Shown piece by piece: positions 1-10,186 of a stretch of 33,604 nt of DNA. Origin of the DNA: Candidatus Lustribacter telmatis (GTDB lineage Bacteria > Vulcanimicrobiota > Vulcanimicrobiia > Vulcanimicrobiales > Vulcanimicrobiaceae). Below the pieces are notes generated by a model. It made no database searches and was not told where the DNA came from. It saw only the letters and a program-made list of their open reading frames with translations. The DNA lies in the NCBI GenBank assembly GCA_003164045.1, contig PLRU01000022.1, forward strand, positions 1,166-34,769. The letters are read 5' to 3'. A program made the position numbers and the translations under genes. The stretch's first letter is position 1. Each line of letters starts with the position of its first letter.

Positions 1-1860
<1,860 letters not shown>

Positions 1861-1869
1861 GCCGCAGCG

Positions 1870-2337
1870 ATGCGAGCGGTGGTGCAACGGGTTACGCGCG
1901 CGAGCGTTACGATCGCCGGTACGGTCGCGGGGGCGATCGACGCCGGACTCATGGTCCTCGTCGGCGTGGCCGTCGATGATACCGAGGCCGACGCGAAGGC
2001 GATCGCCGCAAAGATCGCCGGGTTACGAATCTTTGCCGACGCGAGCGGCGCGATGAACCTCGACCTGGCGGCCGTGGACGGCGCGGTGCTGCTGGTTTCG
2101 CAATTCACGTTGCTGGGCGATACGCGGCACGGCCGGCGGCCATCGTTCACCGGAGCCGCACGCGGCGAGACCGCCAATGCGCTCTACGAACGCGTTGCAA
2201 CGGAGTTGCGCGGCGCGGGCGTCCGTGTGGAAACGGGCGTTTTCGGCGCCGACATGCAGGTGGCTCTGGTCAACGACGGCCCGGTGACGATCCTGCTCGA
2301 TACGGAGCCGCAGGCGCGCCGCGACGCAAAGGGGTAG
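1870..2337 (+). CDS. dtd: D-aminoacyl-tRNA deacylase
   Basis: Dtd hydrolyses D-amino acids (and glycine) mischarged onto tRNA, and so proofreads translation in the cytoplasm. The 155-aa product has the usual family length. It starts with the typical MRAVVQRV strand and carries both signature motifs: SQFTL near residue 78 and NDGPVT near residue 137. The latter contains the Gly-cisPro element that excludes L-amino acids. It follows carB by nine bases and precedes the next gene by nine, so all three are probably co-transcribed. No strong Shine-Dalgarno sequence is seen before the ATG. Confidence 0.96.
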   Translation: MRAVVQRVTRASVTIAGTVAGAIDAGLMVLVGVAVDDTEADAKAIAAKIAGLRIFADASGAMNLDLAAVDGAVLLVSQFTLLGDTRHGRRPSFTGAARGETANALYERVATELRGAGVRVETGVFGADMQVALVNDGPVTILLDTEPQARRDAKG

Positions 2338-2346
2338 CCTACACCA

Positions 2347-3096
2347 ATGGAACCATCCGACGACGCAGCCGAACCATACGCGTTTGTGTTGGGCGGCAAC
2401 GCCAACACGCTCGCTTTCACCTCGAGCCTTGTCCCGGATAATCGTCAAATCACCGCCTGGCTCGTGCCGCTGGCATGGACGCCGATCGGCGTGGTGCTCG
2501 GCGAAAACTGGCAGCGGGTCAACATCGCCGCCGACAACCTTGCATCCTGGGGCGACACCACGTTCGCACCGGACGACGAGCGCGCGTTCGTTTCGTCGGT
2601 GCGCGATCTCGAGATGCTCGCGCGCGTCGGCTGGAGCGCACCGGTGCCGACCGAGTTGCTCGAAGGCAGCTTGGTCAATCCCGACGACTTGCCGGAAGAT
2701 TTACTCGAAGCGTTCGCGCATCCGGCGGAAACGCTGATTCAATGCGCGATTTGCCGCCGCTCGTGCGTCCGCGACGACTTCGTCTGGAACGAGCGGCGCT
2801 TGTGTGCCTGGGACTACCACGCCACGGTGTTCGGCAAACGCGGCCCGTGGCACGCCGCGCCGTACGAAGAACGCCACTTCGAAACGCTGCCGACGTGCAA
2901 ATACGTCGCGCACCCGCTGCTTGAAGACGTGGGCGTGGATGCCATCTTGGCCATCGACGGCATCGATGCTGCGCTCGCGCAGCGCATCATCAACGAAGTG
3001 ATCGCCGCCGATCCGACGCGCGCGCACCTTGCGGTACAAACCGTCGGCGGATTTACGCTCTTGCGCGAGCGAAACACGACCGGGGTCGAATCCTGA
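2347..3096 (+). CDS. Unknown protein with a Cys/His cluster
   Basis: I do not recognise this 249-aa protein. The N-terminal ~120 residues look like a mixed alpha/beta domain with no familiar motif. Between residues 133 and 158 there is a compact cluster C133, C136, C140, C153, H158, with another Cys at 184, which could bind zinc or another metal. The C-terminal part (about 195-240) is predicted helical and then beta. It has no signal peptide or membrane segment. It starts at an ATG nine bases after dtd, and its stop overlaps the possible CTG start of pbpA (CTGA), so it is probably in the same transcript. Reading frame, codon bias and spacing support a real gene; the function is open. Confidence 0.75.
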   Translation: MEPSDDAAEPYAFVLGGNANTLAFTSSLVPDNRQITAWLVPLAWTPIGVVLGENWQRVNIAADNLASWGDTTFAPDDERAFVSSVRDLEMLARVGWSAPVPTELLEGSLVNPDDLPEDLLEAFAHPAETLIQCAICRRSCVRDDFVWNERRLCAWDYHATVFGKRGPWHAAPYEERHFETLPTCKYVAHPLLEDVGVDAILAIDGIDAALAQRIINEVIAADPTRAHLAVQTVGGFTLLRERNTTGVES

Positions 3097-3164
3097 GGGG
3101 TCCCAAGCCAGGTCGAGCGGACGCGATCGGGCGCCTGCGGACGCTCTTTCTCGTTCTTTTTGCT

Positions 3165-4505
3165 TTGCTCGCGGTGCGGCAACTGCAGATCGCGCTCTTC
3201 GATGCGCCGCGGCTCGATGCCGACACGCGCAATCCGCGGCGAGCGGACAACGCGACCGGGCGCGGCACGATCGTCGCGCGCGACGGCACGCCGCTCGCGC
3301 TTACGCGCAACGGCCGCCGCGTCTACCCGCTCGGCACGATCGCGGCGCACGTGATCGGTTACGCCTCGCAGCGTTACGGCACGGCCGGACTCGAAGACGC
3401 GTTCGACCGCGTGCTCACGGCGAGTGCGGCGAATGCCGGCCCGGCGGCGGAGATCTCGAGCTTGCTGGGCGGCGGACGAACGGCGCCGCAAGGTGCCGAG
3501 ATCGTGACGACGATCGATCTTGACGTGCAGCGCGCGCTCGCGGCTGCGCTGGGGCAGCGCGCCCGCGCCGCCGGCATCGTGATGGATCCGCGCAGCGGCG
3601 CCGTTCTCGCACTCGCTGCGACGCCGGTGTTCGATCCCAACACGCTCGATCGCAATTGGAAGTCGCTGATTGCCGATCCGGCCTCGCCGCTGCTCGATCG
3701 CAGCACGTCGGGACTCTATCCGCCGGGCTCGACGTTCAAGATCGTTACCGCCGGCGATGCGCTCGAAGCCGGGCTCGTGACGCCGGCGACGATCTTCGTC
3801 GACCGCGGCGGTCTGACGGTCGGGAATTTCGTCGTGCGCAACGATCAGAACGAGGTCACCGGCACGCAGACGCTCACCGGTGCGTTCGCGCTCTCGAGCA
3901 ATGTCGATTTCGCCGCGATCGCGCTCAAGATCGGCGTCGACCGCTGGTTCGACGATGCCGCCCGCTGGGGTCTGGGCCAACCCGTCAACTTCGATCTTCC
4001 GGTTGCGCGCGACCGCTTGCCGGCCCGGGACGAGGTGAGCCCCTCGGTGCTCGCCCAGTTGGGATTCGGGCAAGCCTCGCTGCTCGTCACGCCGATGCGC
4101 ATGGCGCTCGTGGGCGCAACGATCGCCGACGGAGGGCGCACGCCGCGGCCCTACGTCGTGCGCAGTATTGCGGGCAGCGAAACGCACTTGGCGACGCAGC
4201 CGGAACAGATCGCCGCGCCGCTCGGCGCCGACGCGGCGCACGAAGTCCGCGACCTGATGATCGCGGTCGTGCAGCACGGTACGGGCACGTCGGCCGCCCT
4301 GCCGGGCGTCACCGTGGCGGGCAAAACCGGGACGGCGACCAACCCGCATGGGCCCGCGCACGCATGGTTCGTCGCGTTTGCCCCGGCGCAAGCCCCGCGC
4401 GTGGTGGTCGCGGTCATCGTCGAGAACGCCGGCTACGGAGCGGCCGTGGCGGCGCCGATCGTTCGGGAGGTTCTACGGGTCGCGCTTGCTCGAACGCGAA
4501 CGTAA
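3165..4505 (+). CDS. pbpA: Penicillin-binding protein, PbpA-like class B transpeptidase
   Basis: This is a peptidoglycan D,D-transpeptidase that cross-links cell wall in the periplasm. All three catalytic motifs are present, numbered from the TTG start: S189-T-F-K, S244-S-N and K387-T-G. The flanking text (DPNTL...PASPLLDR...YPPGSTFK, AHAWFVAFAPAQAP) closely resembles actinobacterial PbpA. The start is uncertain. The TTG at 3165 falls inside the N-terminal membrane anchor. The open frame extends upstream with a hydrophobic run (TLFLVLFALLAV), and a CTG at 3093 overlapping the previous TGA would restore a full anchor (about 470 aa). The PASTA kinase follows by six bases, as in pbpA-pkn operons elsewhere; that kinase probably senses or tunes wall synthesis. 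No rodA/ftsW gene is adjacent. Confidence 0.93.
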   Translation: MLAVRQLQIALFDAPRLDADTRNPRRADNATGRGTIVARDGTPLALTRNGRRVYPLGTIAAHVIGYASQRYGTAGLEDAFDRVLTASAANAGPAAEISSLLGGGRTAPQGAEIVTTIDLDVQRALAAALGQRARAAGIVMDPRSGAVLALAATPVFDPNTLDRNWKSLIADPASPLLDRSTSGLYPPGSTFKIVTAGDALEAGLVTPATIFVDRGGLTVGNFVVRNDQNEVTGTQTLTGAFALSSNVDFAAIALKIGVDRWFDDAARWGLGQPVNFDLPVARDRLPARDEVSPSVLAQLGFGQASLLVTPMRMALVGATIADGGRTPRPYVVRSIAGSETHLATQPEQIAAPLGADAAHEVRDLMIAVVQHGTGTSAALPGVTVAGKTGTATNPHGPAHAWFVAFAPAQAPRVVVAVIVENAGYGAAVAAPIVREVLRVALARTRT

Positions 4506-4511
4506 CGCAGG

Positions 4512-6584
4512 TTGGAACTCGAACACGTCTTCAACGGCCGCTACCGCGTCGATACCCGCTTGGGTACCGGCGGCATGGCGATCGTGTATTGCGGAACCGA
4601 TCTGTTGCTGCGCCGCCGCGTAGCGATCAAGGTGCTGCGCGATCAATTCTCGGCCGACGACGATTTCATCAAGCGGTTCTCGTATGAAGCCCAAGCCGCC
4701 GCGCGCCTCTCGCATCCCAACGTCGTCAACGTCTACGACTTCGGCCACGAAGGCGATGCCTATTTCATCGTGATGGAACTCGTCGAGGGCGAAACGCTCG
4801 CGGCGATGCTGCACGGCGAGCAGCGCTTGCCGGAATCGGTTGCGATCGACTACGCGACGCAGATCGCCGCGGGCCTCGCGTTCGCCCATCGCCAAGGCCT
4901 CTTGCACCGCGACGTCAAGCCGGCGAACATCCTCGTCACGGGCGACGATGTGGTGAAGCTCGGCGACTTCGGGATCGCGCGCGCCGTCGCGGAAAACGCC
5001 ATCGGCGTCACGCAGCCCGGGATGGTGATGGGCAGCGTGGCGTACGTTTCGCCCGAACAAGCACAAGGCCGCGAACTCGACGCCCGCTCCGACTTGTATT
5101 CGCTCGGCGTCGTGCTCTACCAAATGGTAACCGGACGGATCCCGTTTAACGGCGAGACGCCGGTGGCGGTCGCGCTCAAGCACGTTTCCGAACCCGCACC
5201 GCAACTCGATCCGGCGCGCGACGGCGTGAGCCCGGCGCTGGCATCCATCATTGCCACGCTGCTGCAGAAGAATCCCGAAGACCGCTTCGCCTCGGCAACC
5301 GAATTGGGCCGCGCACTGCGTGAAGCGCGCGAACAACCGGCGCTGAGCGTCGGCGCGCGCACGGGAGCCGATGCGCCGACGTCGCGCTTCGGCGCGGTAA
5401 ACGCACCCTCGCCGCCGCCGCGCGCGTCGGCCGCACCCGACCGGCCGCACAACGGTGTCGCGACCTACGACGAACCGATGCCGCCGGCATTCGACCGGCG
5501 CTGGATTCCGTTCATGGCCCTGATCCTGATCGTGGCAGGCCTGGCGGGCTACCTCGGTGCGCGCGCGCTCGGACCGCGTAAAGACATCGCGGTCGCAAGT
5601 TTCATCGACGAGAGTTCGATGCTGGCGCAGCAGTCAATTGTAGCAGCCGGTTTGAAGCCCGACGTGCGGACCGAAGCGAGCGAAACCGTGCCGGTCGATC
5701 GCGTGATCCGTCAAGATCCCGCGCCGGGTGCGATGACCTCACACGGCGCGCCGGTTACGCTGTTCGTATCGAGCGGCGCTCCGCTGGTGGCGATTCCCGA
5801 CGTCAAGGGCTTTACGTCGACCGATGCGCAGCACATGCTGACCAACGCCAAGTTCAAGACGAAGATCGTGCAGCGCTTCGATGCGACCGCCGCTAAAGAT
5901 ACGGTGCTCGATGCGAGTCCGGCCGTCGGCACGAATGCGGGCGAAGGCAGCACGATCACGCTGACGGTATCGCAAGGCCGCCAGCCGATCCGCGTGCCGC
6001 AACTCGTCGGCGTTTCGGTCGACGCCGCGCGCGCGGCGCTGACCAAGCTCGGCCTCAAGCTCAACGTCGATCAGCAAACTGCCAGCGATCTCATTCCGAA
6101 CGGCACCATCATCTCGCAGGCGCAGAGCGGCGGCAGCATGGTCGATCCGGGTTCCACGGTCGGCATCACGGTCAGTACCGGCGCGGTGCTCGTTTCCGTG
6201 CCCGATGTCGGCGGCAAGCCACCGGCCGATGCGGTGACGGCGCTGCAAACGGCGGGCTTCACGCCGCGCATCCAATATATCGTCGATGCGACGAACGCGG
6301 GCGGCAACGTCTCGAGCCAAGATCCCGCCGCAAATGCGACCGCGCCGCGCCGTTCGACCGTAACGATCAGCGTCGCGGTTCCCGGCACCGTACCGGACGT
6401 CACGAACATGTCGCTCGACGACGCCAAGCGGGCGATCATTTCGAGCGGTTATACCGTCGGGAACGTTGCCGTCACGCAAGACGGGAGCGACGGTAAGGTT
6501 GCGCGCACGGAGCCCGAGGCCAACGCGTCGCTGCGGCCGGGCGAAGCGGTCACGATCTACTATCACGGCGCGGCGGTTCACTGA
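4512..6584 (+). CDS. pknB: PASTA-domain Ser/Thr protein kinase, PknB-like
   Basis: This is a transmembrane Hanks-type kinase that links muropeptide or lipid II sensing outside to phosphorylation inside. The kinase domain spans residues about 10-270: Gly-rich loop GTGGMA (18-23), ATP-binding Lys40, HRDVKPAN (132-139), DFG (152-154) and the SPEQ segment of the activation loop. A Pro/Ala-rich juxtamembrane linker (about 275-328) precedes one membrane helix (about 331-350). The exterior carries five tandem PASTA repeats of ~65 residues (from about 358 to 690). The first is divergent and the last lies at the very C-terminus. Translation starts at TTG six bases after pbpA. The stop overlaps the ruvC ATG. 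Confidence 0.96.
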   Translation: MELEHVFNGRYRVDTRLGTGGMAIVYCGTDLLLRRRVAIKVLRDQFSADDDFIKRFSYEAQAAARLSHPNVVNVYDFGHEGDAYFIVMELVEGETLAAMLHGEQRLPESVAIDYATQIAAGLAFAHRQGLLHRDVKPANILVTGDDVVKLGDFGIARAVAENAIGVTQPGMVMGSVAYVSPEQAQGRELDARSDLYSLGVVLYQMVTGRIPFNGETPVAVALKHVSEPAPQLDPARDGVSPALASIIATLLQKNPEDRFASATELGRALREAREQPALSVGARTGADAPTSRFGAVNAPSPPPRASAAPDRPHNGVATYDEPMPPAFDRRWIPFMALILIVAGLAGYLGARALGPRKDIAVASFIDESSMLAQQSIVAAGLKPDVRTEASETVPVDRVIRQDPAPGAMTSHGAPVTLFVSSGAPLVAIPDVKGFTSTDAQHMLTNAKFKTKIVQRFDATAAKDTVLDASPAVGTNAGEGSTITLTVSQGRQPIRVPQLVGVSVDAARAALTKLGLKLNVDQQTASDLIPNGTIISQAQSGGSMVDPGSTVGITVSTGAVLVSVPDVGGKPPADAVTALQTAGFTPRIQYIVDATNAGGNVSSQDPAANATAPRRSTVTISVAVPGTVPDVTNMSLDDAKRAIISSGYTVGNVAVTQDGSDGKVARTEPEANASLRPGEAVTIYYHGAAVH

Positions 6585-7177
6585 TGCGCGTCCTCGGCGT
6601 CGATCCGGGATTACGCACCACGGGATACGGCGTCGTCGACGCGGTGGGTGGAACGTTCCGTTTGATCGAGGGCGGCGTGCTGCGGCCGAAAGCGACGCTC
6701 TCGCTCGAAGCCCGGCTCGCGCAACTGCACGCCGCGATGCTCGACGTCGTGCGCGCGACGCGGCCCGACTGCATGGTGGTCGAAGAGTTGTGGTCGGCGC
6801 CGAAGCACCCGCTCACCGGCGTGCTGATGGGCCACGCGCGCGGCGTGATCGCGCTCGCCGCTGGTTTGTGCGAGGTGACGTTCGAAGAACTCTCGCACGT
6901 GACGGTCAAGCGCGCGCTCACCGGTAACGGCGCGGCGCGCAAGGATCAGGTCAAAGCGATGGTTTGCGTGCAACTCGGTCTCGCGGTCGCCCCCGAACCG
7001 GATGACGTCTCGGACGCTCTCGCCCTCGCGCTGGTGTTCGCGATGCGCGGCCCCGCAAATGTGTTGATGGAGCGAGCACCGAGTACTCGTGCCCAATTAC
7101 CCGAGTTTTTGCGAGCTCGGACTGGGGGCCCCACGCAGCGCGTGGGGGGCGCGCAGGCTAGGCCGGAGCGCCTTTAA
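6584..7177 (+). CDS. ruvC: Holliday junction resolvase RuvC
   Basis: RuvC is the endonuclease that cuts Holliday junctions at the end of recombinational repair, working with RuvAB. The RNase H-like fold is recognisable from VDPGLRTTGYG (Asp7), the VVEELW strand (Glu67/Glu68), the KDQVKAMV helix and PDDVSDALALAL, which supplies the last metal-binding acids (Asp141 and Asp144). At 197 aa it is slightly longer than usual, because about 40 loosely ordered residues follow the catalytic core. The ATG overlaps the last base of pknB, and the stop is one base before ruvA. Confidence 0.97.
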   Translation: MRVLGVDPGLRTTGYGVVDAVGGTFRLIEGGVLRPKATLSLEARLAQLHAAMLDVVRATRPDCMVVEELWSAPKHPLTGVLMGHARGVIALAAGLCEVTFEELSHVTVKRALTGNGAARKDQVKAMVCVQLGLAVAPEPDDVSDALALALVFAMRGPANVLMERAPSTRAQLPEFLRARTGGPTQRVGGAQARPERL

Positions 7178-7178
7178 A

Positions 7179-7811
7179 ATGTTTTCGCGCATTGCCGGCA
7201 CGCTGCTCGAACGCGATGGGGAAGTCGTGCGGCTCGAAGTCGGCGGCCTGACCTACGACGTGGTGTTGCCGCCGAGCGTTGCGGGGAAGATCGACGGTGC
7301 GGCGGGTTCCGCGCTCGCGCTCGAAGTCTACGCGCAATTGCAGATCGACGGCAATTCCGGGCGCTACGTGTTTTTCGGTTTCACCAATACCGTCGAGCGC
7401 GAGTTCTTCGAAGCGCTCATTTCCGTGGCGGGCGTTGGGCCGAAGGCCGCGTCGCGCGCGTTTTCGGCGCCGATGGGCCGTATCGCGCGGGCGATTGACG
7501 CGGGCGATCACGTGTTCCTCAAAACGTTGCCGGGGATCGGCCAGCAGAAAGCACGCGACATCGTGGCGAAACTGCAGGGCAAAGTGGGACGCTTCTTGCT
7601 GATCCAAGATGCTCCGGCGCGCCCGGAACCGGCCGCCATGCCCGATTTCGCTGCCGAAGCGCTGGCGGTGCTGCTCCAACTCGCCTATCGCCGCCCCGAA
7701 GCCGAAGCCATGATCACCGAAACACTCGCCGCCGCACCGCACGTACGCGACGCCGAAGCATTGCTCGCGGAAATTTACCGTCAGCGTAACCGCGAAGGCG
7801 CAGTGACGTGA
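7179..7811 (+). CDS. ruvA: Holliday junction branch-migration subunit RuvA
   Basis: RuvA binds the four-way junction as a tetramer and recruits the RuvB motor. The start at ATG 7179 gives the family N-terminus MFSRIAGTLLE; the frame stays open upstream but has no RuvA similarity there. Domain I is an OB fold (1-65). Domain II carries two helix-hairpin-helix motifs (LISVAGVGPKAA and LKTLPGIGQQKA). Domain III (about 150-205), which contacts RuvB, follows a short linker. The product is 210 aa, normal for RuvA. The stop overlaps the GTG start of ruvB by four bases (GTGA). Confidence 0.96.
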   Translation: MFSRIAGTLLERDGEVVRLEVGGLTYDVVLPPSVAGKIDGAAGSALALEVYAQLQIDGNSGRYVFFGFTNTVEREFFEALISVAGVGPKAASRAFSAPMGRIARAIDAGDHVFLKTLPGIGQQKARDIVAKLQGKVGRFLLIQDAPARPEPAAMPDFAAEALAVLLQLAYRRPEAEAMITETLAAAPHVRDAEALLAEIYRQRNREGAVT

Positions 7812-8890
7812 GTTCCGGCGACGTGCGGAAGAAGATCGTCGGGCCCGACGATGCGCAGCCGCGCGAGGACGTGCGCGCGACCGACGGCGACGCGTCGCTC
7901 GAAGACGCAGTGTACGGTGCGACGCTGCGTCCGCGCACGTTCGAGGATTACGTCGGCCAACGGCAGATCGTCGAAAATCTGCGCATCGCCATCGACGCCG
8001 CGAAACGCCGCGGTGAGCCGCTCGAGCACGTGTTGTTCTCGGGGCCGCCGGGTTTGGGCAAGACGACCCTGGCGAACCTGATCGCCAAAGAACTCGGCGG
8101 AACGCTGCACGGCTCGTCCGGGCCGACACTTGAGAAACCGAAGGATCTCGTCGGCATCCTGACCGCACTCGAAGCCGGCGACGTCCTCTTCATCGATGAG
8201 ATCCACCGGCTCGGCGCGGTCGTCGAAGAGTATCTTTATCCGGCGATGGAAGATTTTCAGATCGACTTCGTCGTCGACCGCGGCGCATACGCGAAGACGT
8301 TGAAGCTGCCCTTAAAGCGCTTCACTCTCGTCGGCGCGACGACGCGCGCCGGCATGCTCTCGGCGCCGCTGCGCGATCGCTTCGGCTTGATGTACCATCT
8401 CGATTACTACGAACCGGCCGACCTGCAGCACATCGTCGAGCGCAGTGCGCGCGTACTCGAGGTGCGGATCGATCCGGCCGGTGCGGCGACGATCGCCGAG
8501 CGCAGCCGCGGGACGCCGCGCATCGCGAACCGGCTGCTGCGCCGCGTGCGCGATTTCGCTGAAGTGCGCGCCGACGGCGTCGTGACCGGACCGGTTGCCG
8601 ATGAAGCGCTGCGGCGCGAAGGCGTGGACGAGCGCGGACTCGACCGGCTCGATCGCGCGTACTTGCGCACGATCGCCGAAGGCTACGGCGGCGGACCGGT
8701 CGGCATCAACGCGATTGCCGCGACGTTAACGGAAGATTTGGAGACGCTCGAAGACGTCGTCGAACCGTATCTGCTCAAGATCGGCTTCGTCCAGCGCACC
8801 GCCAACGGCCGCAAGACGACGGCCGCTGCGTTCGCACACCTGGGACTGACGGCGCCCAGCGGCGGCGATGGGCCGGGCCTGTTCTCATGA
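7808..8890 (+). CDS. ruvB: Holliday junction DNA helicase RuvB
   Basis: RuvB is the hexameric AAA+ motor that drives branch migration with RuvA. Visible motifs are the RPRTFEDYVGQ entry, Walker A GPPGLGKTT (79-87), Walker B FIDEIH (Asp130/Glu131), the sensor segment VGATTRAGMLSAPLRDRFG, and the C-terminal winged helix (EGYGGGPVGINAIA...EPYLLKIGF). It starts at a GTG overlapping the ruvA stop and has an N-terminal extension of about 25 charged residues. At 360 aa it is close to family size. Its TGA overlaps the ATG of the SpoIID-like gene. Confidence 0.97.
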   Translation: MSSGDVRKKIVGPDDAQPREDVRATDGDASLEDAVYGATLRPRTFEDYVGQRQIVENLRIAIDAAKRRGEPLEHVLFSGPPGLGKTTLANLIAKELGGTLHGSSGPTLEKPKDLVGILTALEAGDVLFIDEIHRLGAVVEEYLYPAMEDFQIDFVVDRGAYAKTLKLPLKRFTLVGATTRAGMLSAPLRDRFGLMYHLDYYEPADLQHIVERSARVLEVRIDPAGAATIAERSRGTPRIANRLLRRVRDFAEVRADGVVTGPVADEALRREGVDERGLDRLDRAYLRTIAEGYGGGPVGINAIAATLTEDLETLEDVVEPYLLKIGFVQRTANGRKTTAAAFAHLGLTAPSGGDGPGLFS

Positions 8891-9825
8891 TCGAGCGCCT
8901 TGCGTTTCTCAAAACGCTGCTGGTTGCGACGGGCGGTTTGGATATTTGGGATCCGCCGGATCCGGAATTGCCGGCCACCGCGCCGACGCCCGCGCCCGAC
9001 CGTCCGCTCGCGGGTTCGGTCGTGCGCGTGCAGCAAGCCGACGGCTCGATCGTCGCACTCGATGTCGAGAAGTATCTTTACGGCGTCGTGCCGCTCGAGT
9101 CGCCGCCGAGTTGGCCCGCGGCCGCGCTTATGGCACAAGCGATTGTCGCACGCACCTACGCGCTGCAGAAGCGCACGCTCTCGCGCGCCTATGATGTGCT
9201 CGCATCGGATGCGGATCAGCGTTACGGCGGACCCGCGGCGGAACACCCGGCCACCACCGCGGCCGTCGATGCTACGCGCGGACAGACGCTCGGCTATCTC
9301 GGAGGACTAGCAAGCGTCTTTTACAGCGCGTGCTGCGGCGGGCACAGCGCCGACGCGAACGAGCTCTGGGGCCACGCCGGTATTCCGTATCTGCGCGGGG
9401 TCGACGATCCGTACTGTACGTCGGCGCCGGATTATCGCTGGCAACGTTCGGTGCCCCTCGATCGCGCTCGCGCCGCGCTCGCCGACCGGCTCGCGAGTGC
9501 GCCCCAAGCGGCGCAGCTCGACGATCCCGACGATTCGGGCCGGCCGCGCACGGTGACGTTTCGCGGCGAAGGAGGTGCGGCGCTGGCGCTGAGCGTGAGC
9601 GAGGTGCGGCGCCGATTCGGGGCCGAGACGATCCGCAGCCTCTGGCTTCGCGAGATCGACTTCGATCGTACGCAGGCCGTGCCGCTCGTCGTCATCGAAG
9701 GTTCCGGTCGTGGGCATGGTGTTGGACTCTGTCAGTGGGGCGCGCTTGGAATGGCTCTTAGTGGAGCCGGAGCTTCGGCTATCCTGGCTCACTATTTCCC
9801 TGGCACTGCGGTGACCGGTGGCTGA
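8887..9825 (+). CDS. SpoIID/LytB-domain protein, putative peptidoglycan lytic transglycosylase
   Basis: The SpoIID family cuts glycan strands that lack stem peptides; in spore formers it acts during engulfment. Here YLYGVVPLESPPSWPAAALMAQAIVARTYA carries the catalytic Glu (Glu71). The YSACCGGHSADANELWG segment supplies the Cys/His positions (149-153) expected at the zinc site, and GHGVGLCQWGA near the C-terminus is the family hallmark. A short hydrophobic stretch at residues 6-17 might be an export signal but is weak. The ATG overlaps the ruvB stop (ATGA). I see no sporulation gene in this window, so a role in general wall remodelling is more likely. Confidence 0.9.
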   Translation: MIERLAFLKTLLVATGGLDIWDPPDPELPATAPTPAPDRPLAGSVVRVQQADGSIVALDVEKYLYGVVPLESPPSWPAAALMAQAIVARTYALQKRTLSRAYDVLASDADQRYGGPAAEHPATTAAVDATRGQTLGYLGGLASVFYSACCGGHSADANELWGHAGIPYLRGVDDPYCTSAPDYRWQRSVPLDRARAALADRLASAPQAAQLDDPDDSGRPRTVTFRGEGGAALALSVSEVRRRFGAETIRSLWLREIDFDRTQAVPLVVIEGSGRGHGVGLCQWGALGMALSGAGASAILAHYFPGTAVTGG

Positions 9826-10186
9826 CCAGGAAAAGCGCAAGCCGGCCGGTGCCCTTCGTCTACGTAAATACATTCCCGTCAGCGTTGAAGAGAAGCTCAC
9901 GTTCACGCTCTTCCGGGCATCCGTTGCCGACATTTCCGCCACCGGCGCGCGTTTGATCACCAGCGAGTATCTCTCGAAGGGAACGCGTTGGATCGTCACC
10001 ATGAAAGAGACGCCGCATCTCACGCTCAAAGCCGAAGTGCGCTGGGTGAAGATGGATCAGAATCCGCGCCCGGGTGCCAATCCGCAATTCCAAGTGGGTA
10101 TGCAATTCCTCGAGGTCAATGCCGAGGACAACAAGCGCATTACGACCTACTTGGAATTCGAAAAAGCGCGATCGGAAAAGATCTAA
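9818..10186 (+). CDS. PilZ-domain protein
   Basis: This is a stand-alone 122-aa PilZ domain, a fold that usually binds cyclic di-GMP and relays it to motility, secretion or envelope targets. The DISATGARL segment (residues about 38-46) matches the D/NxSxxG motif, and EVRWVK...FQVGMQFLE gives the closing strands. The upstream Arg motif (RxxxR) is not clearly preserved: the sequence reads RLRKYIPV, so ligand binding is uncertain. It starts at a GTG eight bases inside the end of the SpoIID-like gene. Its last codons overlap the likely beginning of queA in another frame. Confidence 0.85.
   Translation: MADQEKRKPAGALRLRKYIPVSVEEKLTFTLFRASVADISATGARLITSEYLSKGTRWIVTMKETPHLTLKAEVRWVKMDQNPRPGANPQFQVGMQFLEVNAEDNKRITTYLEFEKARSEKI

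Noticed and set aside
2814..4391. Long open frame on the minus strand opposite pbpA
   Set aside because: It is antisense to a clear transpeptidase, is rich in Arg and Ala without any motif, and is the kind of shadow frame common in GC-rich genes.
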